Assembly (NCBI GenBank): GCA_038496445.1
Contig: JALMLS010000502.1
Span: forward strand, 62,001 to 126,000
Origin: Trichosphaerium sp. ATCC 40318
Lineage: Eukaryota > Discosea > Flabellinia > Trichosidae
Reading direction: 5' to 3'
DNA length: 64,000 nt
A program made the translations under genes and the position numbers. Position 1 is the first letter of the stretch, and the number at the start of each line of letters is the position of its first letter. Below, in pieces: positions 35,100 through 44,739 of this stretch. The notes under the pieces were generated by a model. The model searched no databases and was not told the DNA's origin. It saw only the letters and a program-made list of their open reading frames with translations.

Positions 35100-36060
35100 C
35101 TTGGTCTTGTTTGGGTAAAAAAAAAGTCCAAATCTGAAACAATAATTACATCATCACCATCATTTCCATTCATAGTGTCCATCAAAGAACCGCTTGCGTA
35201 TATATGATCATCCCATCGCCCCTTATCATTGGTACATAAGATTCAATCTGATGGTTGATTGTACGCATACTCAAATAACATATGAACAAATACCTGAAAC
35301 GTCGCTAGTTTATCTGCATCAACAATCATCATCACCTCCATTAACATCTCTTGTAATGGTTGAATGCCATTAAACAATCATCACCAGCTTCTCCATTTAT
35401 GAAAAGCTTGAAAATAGAATGTCCTTTAGCTTGAATAAAAAAACAACCAACTTTATTCTTATGGTAGTGCAATTCATCGTTTGACACCAGACCCTTACTT
35501 CCCTCCACTAGTATGTGATCAGTTCCACCACATCCTTGAAGTGTCCCAGATGTTGATGCAGTAACTGTAGTCATTTTCATCTCCTAAACAAACCAGTAGT
35601 TTTACTTGTTGGTTTGTTTTACCTGTTGGTCATATCACCACTTATCCTCTTCTAAGGATACAATCATTGCCTGTTGTTCCTTCTCGCCCAATAGTTGATT
35701 CAACAATCACATAATTAGTCCCAAGGTCGTCCAGTATCACTAGTAACAATTTTTTGCAGCATAGAATGAAGGATTGGTAAATTACAGACACAAAGTTTAC
35801 AATAATAAAAAAGAAATTGGTACCATAATTCCACTTAATAGGTACTATTTAAAAATACTGCATAAAAAGCACCAGACATTTGAGATTTCTGTTCAAAATC
35901 GCAAGCAGTACAAGCCACATTCGCAACCGCATACACGAGCTCGAGGTACAGGTGAGCGTGGTCCATGCCTAACACTAACAATTGCGCTTAGGATATCATC
36001 ATTTATTTTAATAAATCGGTAGATACATATTCACGTGGTTCTAACTAAGAATAGAATTTC
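35100..36060 (-). pseudogene. Decayed beta-roll family copy H
   Basis: Recognisable family sequence has lost bases in most exons. Exon 2 near 35890-35970 keeps the CSACDF-like region but has a deletion in the Cys cluster and no proper Met-Tyr-His. Exon 3 (about 35640-35740) retains only fragments. Exon 4 at 35500-35580 reads TSGTLQGCGGTDHILVEGSK. Exon 5 near 35330-35400 is shortened, and an exon-6 remnant at 35130-35220 is frameshifted. Exons 7 and 8 are absent before copy G begins. Confidence 0.75.
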
Positions 36061-36444
36061 GCATTAACAATCTTTCTATCATTGAATCCAATCCTCGATT
36101 CTTCTCAATTGAAGCCGAGATAAGCTTCTTTAAGCTAATTCATAATTTCCGCCATGAAACCTCCAACGTGGTTCGCATTTCAAACGTTGGTTCTGCTAGC
36201 AAAACTGCCAGTTCTTTCCGAACTAACAAAACTTGCAAGATGTGTCAGATATCATACGATAGCCACAATACTTTACTGATAACCCCAACCTGTTACGGTA
36301 ACAATTGGGTAATGAACTTATAACACTAATTAACAGCATTGACAGTATTGGCATTAAGGTGCCTTACAAGGTTTATATGTATACTAATTGTGGCATATGA
36401 TAATTATGGCTATCAACTTGAAGGTTCGATGATTGAAACATGTG
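36061..36444. other. Intergenic between copies H and I
   Basis: About 85 bp at 36314-36400 match 39496-39580, which sits 3' of copy J (shared ATTGGCATTAAGGTGCC). It is therefore a duplicated 3' flank linking I and J as sister units. Nothing else is supported. Confidence 0.5.
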
Positions 36445-37984
36445 CTAGCCTAGCATTATGGTACAGAGACTAGTAACGCCACTAAGTCGACGAGTACACA
36501 TTGATACAGGACATGTTTCATCTTCACAATCTATTACTTCAAAAACAGAAGGATCTGCACGAGAACAGCAACTACAAAGTAAATCTAAATCAAGAAAATA
36601 TGCTTGAATAATAATTGTTTGTACCTGTCATTGGGATCGTCTCCACCAGTTATTCGTCCATTAGTTATACCCATGTTTTGAGTGAGGCCTTCAACAAGAA
36701 TTCTATCATCTCCAGCTCCACCATCAACAGCATTTTGTTCTGTTGAGGTTGATTCTAAGTGAATGTATGTGAGTATACATTACATACAATCTAATGTTAT
36801 TTCGTACGTATTGTGACTTCTGATACAATCATTACATCATCACCATCATTTCCATTCATAGTGTCCATCAAAGAACAACTGGCATATATATGATCGTTCC
36901 CATCACCCCCTTAGTATGATAAGATTCTTGTTATAACTACCTGAAAAAAAATACCTGAAATAGTAAATGAAAAGCTAGTTTGAACATCAATACAATCATT
37001 GTCATCACCTCCATTAATAGCTCCTGCTAAACTCGGACCAGTAAATGGAGTCAATTTAATACAATCATTCCCAGCTTCTCCATTTATGAAAGCCCTGAAA
37101 TAGAATGAAAAAAACAAATCCATCTCTAATATCTTCTTACGGCATTCCTATCCCTCGTTTTTGATTATCCCCAATTGCCCCTCCTTCCACTATTATGTTA
37201 TCATCGCCATTACCTCCTTGAATTCCGTTAGCTGTCGCTTGAGTGACTCTTATACAATCATTGTCATCTCCTACACAAGCATATAAATAATGTTACACTT
37301 TGTTTGCTTTTGTACCTAGATTTGTAATTCCCTCGATGAAAGCTCCGTCATTGATAAGAATACAATCATCTCCACTTCTACTATTGATTTCGTTTACTAA
37401 CGTCGAAGGTCCTCTTATTAAAAAACAATCATTGCCAGTTGTTCCTTGTAGCTCACCACTTACAAGTGAAGATGAATCAACAATCACACAATTAGTACCA
37501 AGGTCGTCCATTATCACTAGTAACATGTTGGTTTGTAAGCTTGCAAATGAGAGATTCGTAAATTGAAAATACACTTGTGTTCTACGTACACCACGTGATA
37601 AAAAAAGAGAAAAACAAAAAGATGAAATTGCGCTAACAAAACAACCCAACACTTGGTTGACGGCTTTATTTATGCTATTGTAGTTGTAATCATATTTCCG
37701 CGTTAAATTAAAAGGAGAGAAACAAGTTCCAAAAAAATATTTGATAAAGAACTTACCATTGCCGTTGCCATCTGCGGTTACAGTCACACAATTATCACTT
37801 TGAAAATCGCACGCACTACAAGCCATACATTCACAATCGCATTCACGAACTCGAGGTAAAGGTGGTTGAGCGTGGTACATGCTTAGAACTAACCTCAATT
37901 GTTAGGTTATCATTATTTACTTTAAAATCGGTCGATAGTACAGATTGTAATCCACAGAATACAAATCACGTGTATTGCCTTCAT
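36445..37984 (-). CDS. Beta-roll family copy I
   Basis: MKAIHVICILWITI starts at 37984. Exon 2 has CDCECMACSACDF. The second intron is stop-free in frame, giving a 201-codon unspliced frame (37898-37293). Turns read GTTGNDCFLIRG, SRSGDDCILIND, GDDNDCIRVTQA, GGNGDDNIIVEG, GEAGNDCIKLTP, GGDDNDCIDVQT and GGAGDDRILVEG. The cap begins CCSRADPSVFEVIDCEDETC and ends CTRRLSGVTSLCTIMLG at 36445. The G-E-C-x-P-F ending is thus replaced by a different tail. A dinucleotide-scale rearrangement of the CAATTGAG/GTTAG acceptor region of intron 1 is shared with copy J only. Confidence 0.73.
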
Positions 37985-38550
37985 CTTTTGCTTCAGCTGT
38001 TGTTTTAAGGTTTAACAATATCAAAGAGTTGAGGATTTTGACTCTGAATCAATATCTCAGTTGTATACGTGTTACTAAACACTGTATTGCTTTTTCACTT
38101 GTAATACAGAATAGTTGTGACTTGTGCGTTTCTAGAGTAGTTATTCCAAAGACTTAAACACTTTACAAGAGATATCCACAGAGCTATGTAAGCATGTGAA
38201 TACTCTCTGGGCAATTTCAGAGAACTCGGATAATCATCGGACAAACTTTAAGCTTAAGCATATGTGGCCTTAAACACCAACGGATGTCTGAAAAAAGATA
38301 TATAGGCTCTTGAGGCAATGAAGTGGCATGTTTTATTCCTTCGAACCGTTCTTTGGAGCGTTACTGCAGAAAACAGCACGTTTTTAAGTCAATCGTGGCT
38401 CTAATCAATTTCGCGAAAAGTAGTGCAAACCCTTAAGTATACTCAAACACCTCTATTCTTCTCACTAACTTATAGGTACAACTGTGAAGATTGTCTTAAA
38501 ACATGTAAGCTTGCTGTAGATTCTGGTATACTATAGTACTTAACATAGGC
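37985..38550. repeat. Duplicated 5' flank, copy 2 of 3
   Basis: Counterpart of 32475-33015 and 41076-41632, directly upstream of copy I. Sequence from 38551 to 38916 holds one 79-codon plus-strand frame with no recognisable domain. Confidence 0.7.
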
Positions 38551-38916
38551 ATTGCAAGTCTACGAACAGCGTTTTAACAATAGTGGATGTATCACAATGG
38601 GTAAAATGTCAAAAAATGTCAAATGTCAAAGCTTGGCTCATTCTTTCGCTCTGTGGTTGCATACTTACAAGCCCATTTTTTTTCTTTTACAACAGAAAAT
38701 TGGATTTTGTCCACTACCCATGAAAGAAGCGTGTAACTTTGTCAAATTTTGTTGTCAATTTTCCCAACAACAAAACTTCATGGAACAGTGACCAAGTGGT
38801 TTCCCAGTGTTCCTCAGAGTTGGTTTTCGTATGCGCCGCGTTAAGAACTAGTCATCAGTAACAGTAATACGCCGAAAGTTAACTAACACAACTCTTTTAT
38901 TTGATAGGAAAGTGAA

Positions 38917-39312
38917 TTAAAAAGCTCCAATACCTCGCAAATAACCATAAGCACCACATACCTTTCCAGTAAAGTTCTCTGGGGTAATTTGCTTTTTACG
39001 CCCAAGGGTCATTAGAATGTAAAATGGACATGTACACTCTAATGTAAATGAAAAAGTTAACATAGAAGTCAAAGCTATGAAGTACAGGCTAACACTAGCA
39101 TGAGCATACCTTGTAGAGTTAATCCCAAATCACTAGCGAACCACAGAAAGAAACTTGACAACAAGTGTTTTGTCCAATTTAGATACAACGCTAATGGTAC
39201 CTAGCCATACCAGCAATCAAATATAGTGTACCTGTGCCATCTGCTGGAGCCACCTTACATTTTAGTACAATGACATTCTGTTGATGCTTTCTATTGTCAG
39301 TGCCACATATTC
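38917..39312 (-). pseudogene. Unidentified gene fragment with a frameshift, between copies I and J
   Basis: Minus-strand reading gives KHQQNVIVLKCKVAPADGTG, then TLYLIAGMARY, then after a one-base shift PLALYLNWTKHLLSSFFLWF and ASDLGLTLQ. After a plausible intron come CTCPFYILMTLGRKKQITPE, NFTGKVCGAYGYLRGIGAF and a stop at 38917. The composition is clearly protein-like (Trp, Cys, amphipathic), but no start is present and the frame is broken near 39205. I do not recognise the family. It seems to be host gene debris carried in the duplicated block; no second copy is seen beside the other paralogues. Confidence 0.4.
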
Positions 39313-39620
39313 ATGTAGTGGTACATTGCTAACACTTTTCTTGGCTTCAAAAAAAGTTGGTGGTCTTACGAAATATCTCTGTGTGCGCTGAATAGATTTT
39401 TTCGTACAATCTTAAATAGATTTGAGCATCTGCAAGCCTTTTACAGAAAACTATAGCATCAACCTGTTATGGTAACAATAGTAGAACTTAGGTAATGAAC
39501 TTATAACACTAATTAACAGCATTGACTGTATTGGCATTAAGGTGCCTTACAAGGTTTATATGTATACTAATTGTGGATATACTGAAGGTCAAATGATCGA
39601 AAATTGTGCTAGATCGTTCT

Positions 39621-41075
39621 TTAGCGACTAGGCATGGCACTAAGGCGACGAGTACACACAAAAGGACATGTTTCATCTTCACAATCTACAACTTCAAAAA
39701 CAGAAGGATCTGCACGAGAACAGCAACTACAAAGTAAATCTAAATCAGAAAAACCAAGTTGAAACAAAAATTGTCTGTGGACCTGTCATTATCGGTGGCA
39801 CCAGTTATTCTCCCATTAGCTATACCCATGTTTTGAGTGAGGCTTTCAACAAGAATTCTATCATCTCCAGCTCCACCATCAACAGCATTCTGCCCTGTTA
39901 GTAATAGTTCTAAGTGAATATAAGTGAGTATACATTACATACAATCTAATGTTATTTCGTACGTATTGTTACTTCTGATACAATCAATACGTCATCACCT
40001 CTATTTCCGTTCATGGTTTGCATCAAAGAACAACTGGCATATATATGATCGTTCCCATTGTCCCCTTAGAAGATAAGATGAATGAAGTGTCAAAGTTGAT
40101 AGTATTGTAGAATACCGAAAATAGCGAGTACGTCACTAGATTGAACATCAATACAATCATTGTTACCACCTCCATTAACATTTCCTGCTAAACTTGGACC
40201 GGCAAATGGAGTCAATTTAATGCAATCATTCCCAGCTTCTCCATTTATGGAAGCCCTGATATTATCCCCAACTCTCCCTCCTTCAATTATAATGTCATCA
40301 TCGCCATTACCTCCTTGAATTCCGTCAGCTGTCGATTCAGTGACTCTTATACAATCATTGTCATCTCCTACACAAAGCATATAAATAATGTTACACTTTG
40401 TTTGCTTTTGTACCTAGATTTGTAGTTCCCTCGATGACAGCTCCATCATTGATAAGAATACAATCATTTCCACTTCTACTGTTGATTTGGGTTACGAACG
40501 TCGAAGGCCCTCTTATTAAAAAACAATCATTGCCAGTTGTTCCTTGTATCTCACCACGTACAAGTGAATCAACAATCACACAATTAGTACCGAGGTCGTC
40601 CATTATCACTAGTAACATGTTGGTTTGTAAGCTTGCGAATGAGAGATTCGTAAATTGAAAATACACTTGTGTTCTACGTACACCACGTGATAAAAAAAGA
40701 GAAAAACAATAAGATGAAATTGCACTAACAAAACAACCCAACACTTGGTTGACGGCTTTATTTATGCTATTGTAGTTGTAATCATATTTTCGCATTAAAT
40801 TAAAAGGAGAGAAACAAGTTCCAAAAAAATATTTGATAAAGAACTTACCATTGCCGTTGCCATCAGCGGTTGCTGTCACACAATTATTGCTTTCAAAATC
40901 GCACACACTACAAGCCATACATTCACAATCGCATTCACGAACTCGAGGTAAAGGTGGTTGAGCGTGGTACATGCTTAGAACTAACCTCAATTGTTAGGTT
41001 ATCATTATTTACTTTATAATCGGTCTATGTACAGGTTGTAATCCACAGAATACAAATCACGTGTATTGCCTTCAT
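39621..41075 (-). CDS. Beta-roll family copy J, with one intron lost
   Basis: MKAIHVICILWITT starts at 41075; the Cys cluster is altered to CDCECMACSVCDF. Intron 2 is stop-free (unspliced frame 40990-40391). Exons 4 and 5 are fused: GGRVGDNIRASINGEAGNDC reads straight through where copy I has 3' exon-4 residues, an intron and then the exon-5 Gly-Glu-Ala-Gly turn. Other turns are GTTGNDCFLIRG, SRSGNDCILIND, GDDNDCIRVTES, GGNGDDDIIIEG, GGGNNDCIDVQS and GGAGDDRILVES. The cap is short: CCSRADPSVFEVVDCEDETC, then VCTRRLSAMPSR, stop at 39621. It is the outermost copy, at the upstream end of the array. Confidence 0.73.
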
Positions 41076-41632
41076 GTTTTACTTCAGCTGTTGTTTTAAG
41101 GTTTAACAATATCAAAGAGTTGAGGATTTTGACTCTGAATCAATATCTCAGTTGTATACGTGTTACTAAACACTGTAGTGCTTTTTCGCTTGTAATACAT
41201 AATAGTTGTGACTTGTGCGTTTCTAGAGTAGTTATCCCAAAGACTTAAACACTTTACAAGAGATATCCACAGAGCTATGTAAGCATATGAATACTCTCTG
41301 GGCAATTTCAGAGAACTCGGATAATCATCGGACAAACTTTACGCTTAAGCATACGTGAGCTTAAACACCAACCGATGTCCGAAAAAAGATATAGGCTCTT
41401 GAGACGACGAAGTGGCATGTTTTATTTCTTCGAGTTCTTTTGGAGCCTTACTGCAGAAAACAGCGCGTTTTTTAAGTCAATCGTGGCTCTAATCAATTTC
41501 GCGAAAAGTAGTGCAAACCCTTAAGTATACTCGATGAATAAACTCCTCTATTCTTCTCGCTAACTTATAGTATTGGCCACAAACGTGTTAGCTTGCTGTG
41601 GATTCTAGTATACTATAGTACTTAACATAATA
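41076..41632. repeat. Duplicated 5' flank, copy 3 of 3
   Basis: Third copy of the segment at 32475 and 37985. Homology ends near 41632, where unrelated sequence begins, defining the upstream edge of the amplified unit. Confidence 0.7.
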
Positions 41633-41946
41633 AAGAACGTAAAGCCATTTTAACTTGCGGGATACTAGGTTCTAGAAAGTCAGTAGTTTTCTTCAAACCA
41701 CCCGCTGGATTATTATAGTGGTTAGTAAACATAGCGCTCAAACAAATTATTCTAGCATTGTTTGGGTGTTTTCGTATTCTACAAGGAATGAGTCGCACTC
41801 TGGATATACATTGATCACCGAATAGAATAACCTGACTCATGGTAACAACCCAATGACTGCCAGTTTATTGGTAAAAAAGACAAAAAAGACGCGGTTTTAC
41901 CGTTTCTTCCACTCAGACTAGTACGCTACACTAATCGAATGATCAC

Positions 41947-42369
41947 TCAAATCATCCACAATGAACGATACCAGATCTGACGGCACAGCGTGTGGTGCTT
42001 GCTACGACGTCTGACTTGGTACAAGGACGGTTTCTTTGACGGAGCTAGCTTGCCTTCCAAGCGTAGTCTCTTTCTAAGAGCCTTCCTTTTTGCGTATATA
42101 TTGGGATTTTTCTTGTGAGTCGCGGGCGCTGCAGTCTCCAAAGATTCTAAGAAGACTATCAGCTGGCTTAGAAGCACACCTGACGCTCTCTTCATTAAGT
42201 CATCAAATGACATTAAACCCTGATCAATTGCCTGGAGTAAGCGGTAGAGAAGACTTAATATCAGTTGTACACTGAAGAGGAAGAGATTGAAAGATTGCTC
42301 TAAGGAGAGTACTGGAACTATACCAAACATATACATAATACGTTTTTTATTGTCTATAAATGTTGCCAA
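41947..42369 (-). CDS. Hypothetical protein with basic C-terminus
   Basis: A 140-codon frame. The N-terminal half is hydrophobic (FGIVPVLSLEQSFNLFLFSV, LILSLLYRLLQAI). The middle contains DDLMKRASGVLLSQLIVFLE. The end is strongly basic (YAKRKALRKRLRLEGKLAPS, RRRSKHHT). A second protein-like minus-strand stretch follows at 41640-41840 (MFTNHYNNPAGGLKKTTDFL), which might be a further exon. No domain is recognised and no homologous copy is seen elsewhere in the window. Confidence 0.3.
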   Translation of the reverse strand: MATFIDNKKRIMYMFGIVPVLSLEQSFNLFLFSVQLILSLLYRLLQAIDQGLMSFDDLMKRASGVLLSQLIVFLESLETAAPATHKKNPNIYAKRKALRKRLRLEGKLAPSKKPSLYQVRRRSKHHTLCRQIWYRSLWMI

Positions 42370-43209
42370 ATTTGTTTATAAACCCTTAAAAAAGCAATCG
42401 AAATAAATTGTGGGATACACTTCACTGAAATATCCATTTTAATTACTCTATTATGGATAATGCACATTTACAAACGCTTACAAACCCTTGTGGTTGTTAT
42501 TTTAGGGCGTGAGAACCGTTTTGGCGATGTTTTGGATCGCTCATGTGCTTCTAAACGAGTACTTGCATTTCCCGCTTCCTTTTTTTTGTATTAAATTCAA
42601 TTTTAGTTGCCACTGCTTTACACTACTATTAAGAACGTTTTATACTTTCCTGAACTTGGTTGCAAAGAACAGGGTGATCTGGACCAAGAAAAGTAGAAAA
42701 CGACGATACCAAATTGTGAAACGAACTGGTTTTTTCCTTTTTCAGGTTTTGAGCGTCGTTTCATGTTTTATACTAATGTGTAAAGAAATCTTGTTGTCCA
42801 TAATAAGTTGTAGAATGGTTCGATTAGGCCATTGTAAATGTAAGTATATGCATGACGCAGTGTGTCAGGGTGTTGGATTTGCAATAGAATTCAAATCGGA
42901 TCAGACGTTTTTTATTATCGTGCGTTACCTGACAATACGTTTAAACCCTTTTTAAAAATGTTAGGAAACGATAATATCCAAGCGATAAAATAACGGTTAG
43001 AAAGTAGCTGTAGGAATTGAGCCGGATTATCGACAACAGATTACCAACATTTTTTTGCTGTATTTGTTCTTCGCTAAGCATTCAGTACATTGTAGCAACC
43101 AACAAATATGTAATTCACTTGATGGCATCCATTTTATCAATGATGAGGCACGATAAGTTATGCAACATTCATAAACTGGTGCAGGTGAAGTTGTTGTTTT
43201 AAATTGTTT
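42370..43209. other. Intergenic, one unconvincing open frame
   Basis: A 148-codon plus-strand frame at 42509-42955 begins MRTVLAMFWIAHVLLNEYLH and is hydrophobic and Cys-rich. Its composition fits translated AT-rich noncoding DNA as well as a protein, and it lacks a recognisable motif, so I leave it uncalled. Confidence 0.35.
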
Positions 43210-44646
43210 TTATTTTGTACTTGCTTTTAATTCTAAAAGTGATTGTAATGCTCCAGCAGCTTCTTTGATGAATCGGCATAGATCAGTTGCTTCTTGTAAA
43301 GGAACACCAGATTGGATACGAATTTGTGCCTAAAAGCGCACGTGTTAATAAATAGAGTACTCAAGAAAAAAATAAGAAAAAAAAGCCTTACCTCTTTGAT
43401 TTCATGTTCAAGCGTGTCGGCAACATCACTAACCCATGCGTACGGATCACGTGCAGTTTGATCTGTATCACGTGTCTTCTTATTACCAGAATTTAATTTC
43501 TGTCTTTTAGCGCTCTGAGTCAAATCATGAGTATAGTGTAAAACAATGGACTGTACCTGAACGTTATTGATGTATTGCTTTCGTTTTTGTTCAAAAAAAG
43601 AATCAAGTTCTTCTAGTTCTTCGTCTTCATCTTGTTCATCTTGTTCTTCTTGTTTTTCTTGTTCATGTTCTTCTTCCTGTACAATTTCAGGCTCAACTTG
43701 GTCTTGCTTTCCTTCATTCTTAGACCTTCGTTCTACTTCCTTACGTTCCATCTAAAAAAAAACAAGTTAAAAAAAACAATCAAGGTTAACTGTACCTCTA
43801 CCAACTCTTCAGGAGCATTGTGCTTATTAGCGAGGTGATACTTTTTTGGATCAAAATCTTCTGGACGCATTACCCAACTCTCACATACAACACAAAACAT
43901 CCTTCCACGTTTATCCTGCATAAGAGGAGCCTAAAGCGCTTGTAAAAAAACCAGAAAAATATGACAAAAAAAAAACAATCGATCGTTAGCTAACCTGCCC
44001 CCCAACGTACGCTACACTTATCAGGACACGACATTGACAACCTAGACATGTCAAATTAGTACGTTTGATTGTACATATTCTGTTACATACATTGTCCAGC
44101 CTTCCTCAAGCTTTGTAGCTAATTTGGCGCTTGTTTTATCTGTTTCTGTTTGTATTCTCGATTTAGGTGGCCGTTCTGCTTCTAAAGGAAGGGAATTGGT
44201 ATATTAACGTATTTTTAAACGTCTGGAAGGTAGTAAATACCTATTTGCGGTTCTGGTGGCGTATTATTTACAACTGGCTTTTCTGGTTCTTTTGGTTCTT
44301 CCTTTGGCTCTGTCTGTTCTTCGGCGATGCTTTGAGCTGCTAGAAGGCGCTCTTTCTCTTTTGCGGATAAATCTTCTTCTCGTACAAAGCTTGCTTTACA
44401 CGATACACATAGTATCTGTCCCTCGCTTGTTTTTCCAACAAGTGGAATCTGTTTGTGTCAGTGTAAATAGTAAAATACAATAAGCGCTCACGTTACACCT
44501 TGGACACGCATCTGCAAGTAACGTCCATCCTTTTAGCATGTATTTACCTACACTCATGTAAGTAGTAGCCAATAACAGCGTAAGGCAGTACCTAGTAATA
44601 CTGAGACTTCTAAGCCATCATCAGGATCTTCTGGTTGAAATTCCAT
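43210..44646 (-). CDS. ZNRD2 (SSSCA1/p27)-like protein with two zinc-ribbon modules
   Basis: Starts MEFQPEDPDDGLEVSVLL at 44646 and is spliced to GKYMLKGWTLLADACPRC. The first ribbon is ACPRCN...PLVGKTSEGQILCVSC, the typical ZNRD2 layout (GW-x-LL-x-x-x-CPxC ... PL ... CVxC). A second, more divergent ribbon follows: MSCPDKCSVRWGA spliced to PLMQDKRGRMFCVVCESWV. Between them lies a Lys/Glu/Pro-rich linker. After the second ribbon comes a highly charged Glu/Gln segment (about residues 190-240), then WVSDVADTLEHEIKE and a helical end AQIRIQSGVPLQEATDLCRF. Human ZNRD2 is about 200 residues with one ribbon, so this protein is extended and duplicated. It shares a 93-bp divergent promoter with the C2 gene. 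Confidence 0.7.
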
Positions 44647-44739
44647 GTTGTAAGCGTGCGTTGAACAATAAACAAATGACTCCAAAAATTATGAGTTTTC
44701 TGCTTGTATTCAGCCAACTTTGTTAATTCATAAACAACT
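44647..44739. promoter_or_regulatory. Short divergent promoter between ZNRD2-like and C2 genes
   Basis: Only 93 bp separate the two start codons, which face away from each other. Any core promoter must be shared or overlapping. No TATA box or CACGTG is present; the segment is AT-rich. Confidence 0.5.

Noticed and set aside
11268-41075. A bacterial RTX toxin operon or contaminating contig
   Set aside because: Each gene has seven spliceosomal introns, there is no export ABC/HlyD-type gene, no acyltransferase gene and no C-terminal secretion signal; N-terminal signal peptides point to the ER route.
11268-41075. CRISPR-like or satellite array
   Set aside because: The repeats are 1.5-kb gene units and codon-level turns with protein logic, not short identical repeats with unique spacers.
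43567-43755. Ser-rich plus-strand frame (SSSSSSSSSCSS-like)
   Set aside because: Antisense of the Glu/Gln-rich segment of the ZNRD2-like gene.
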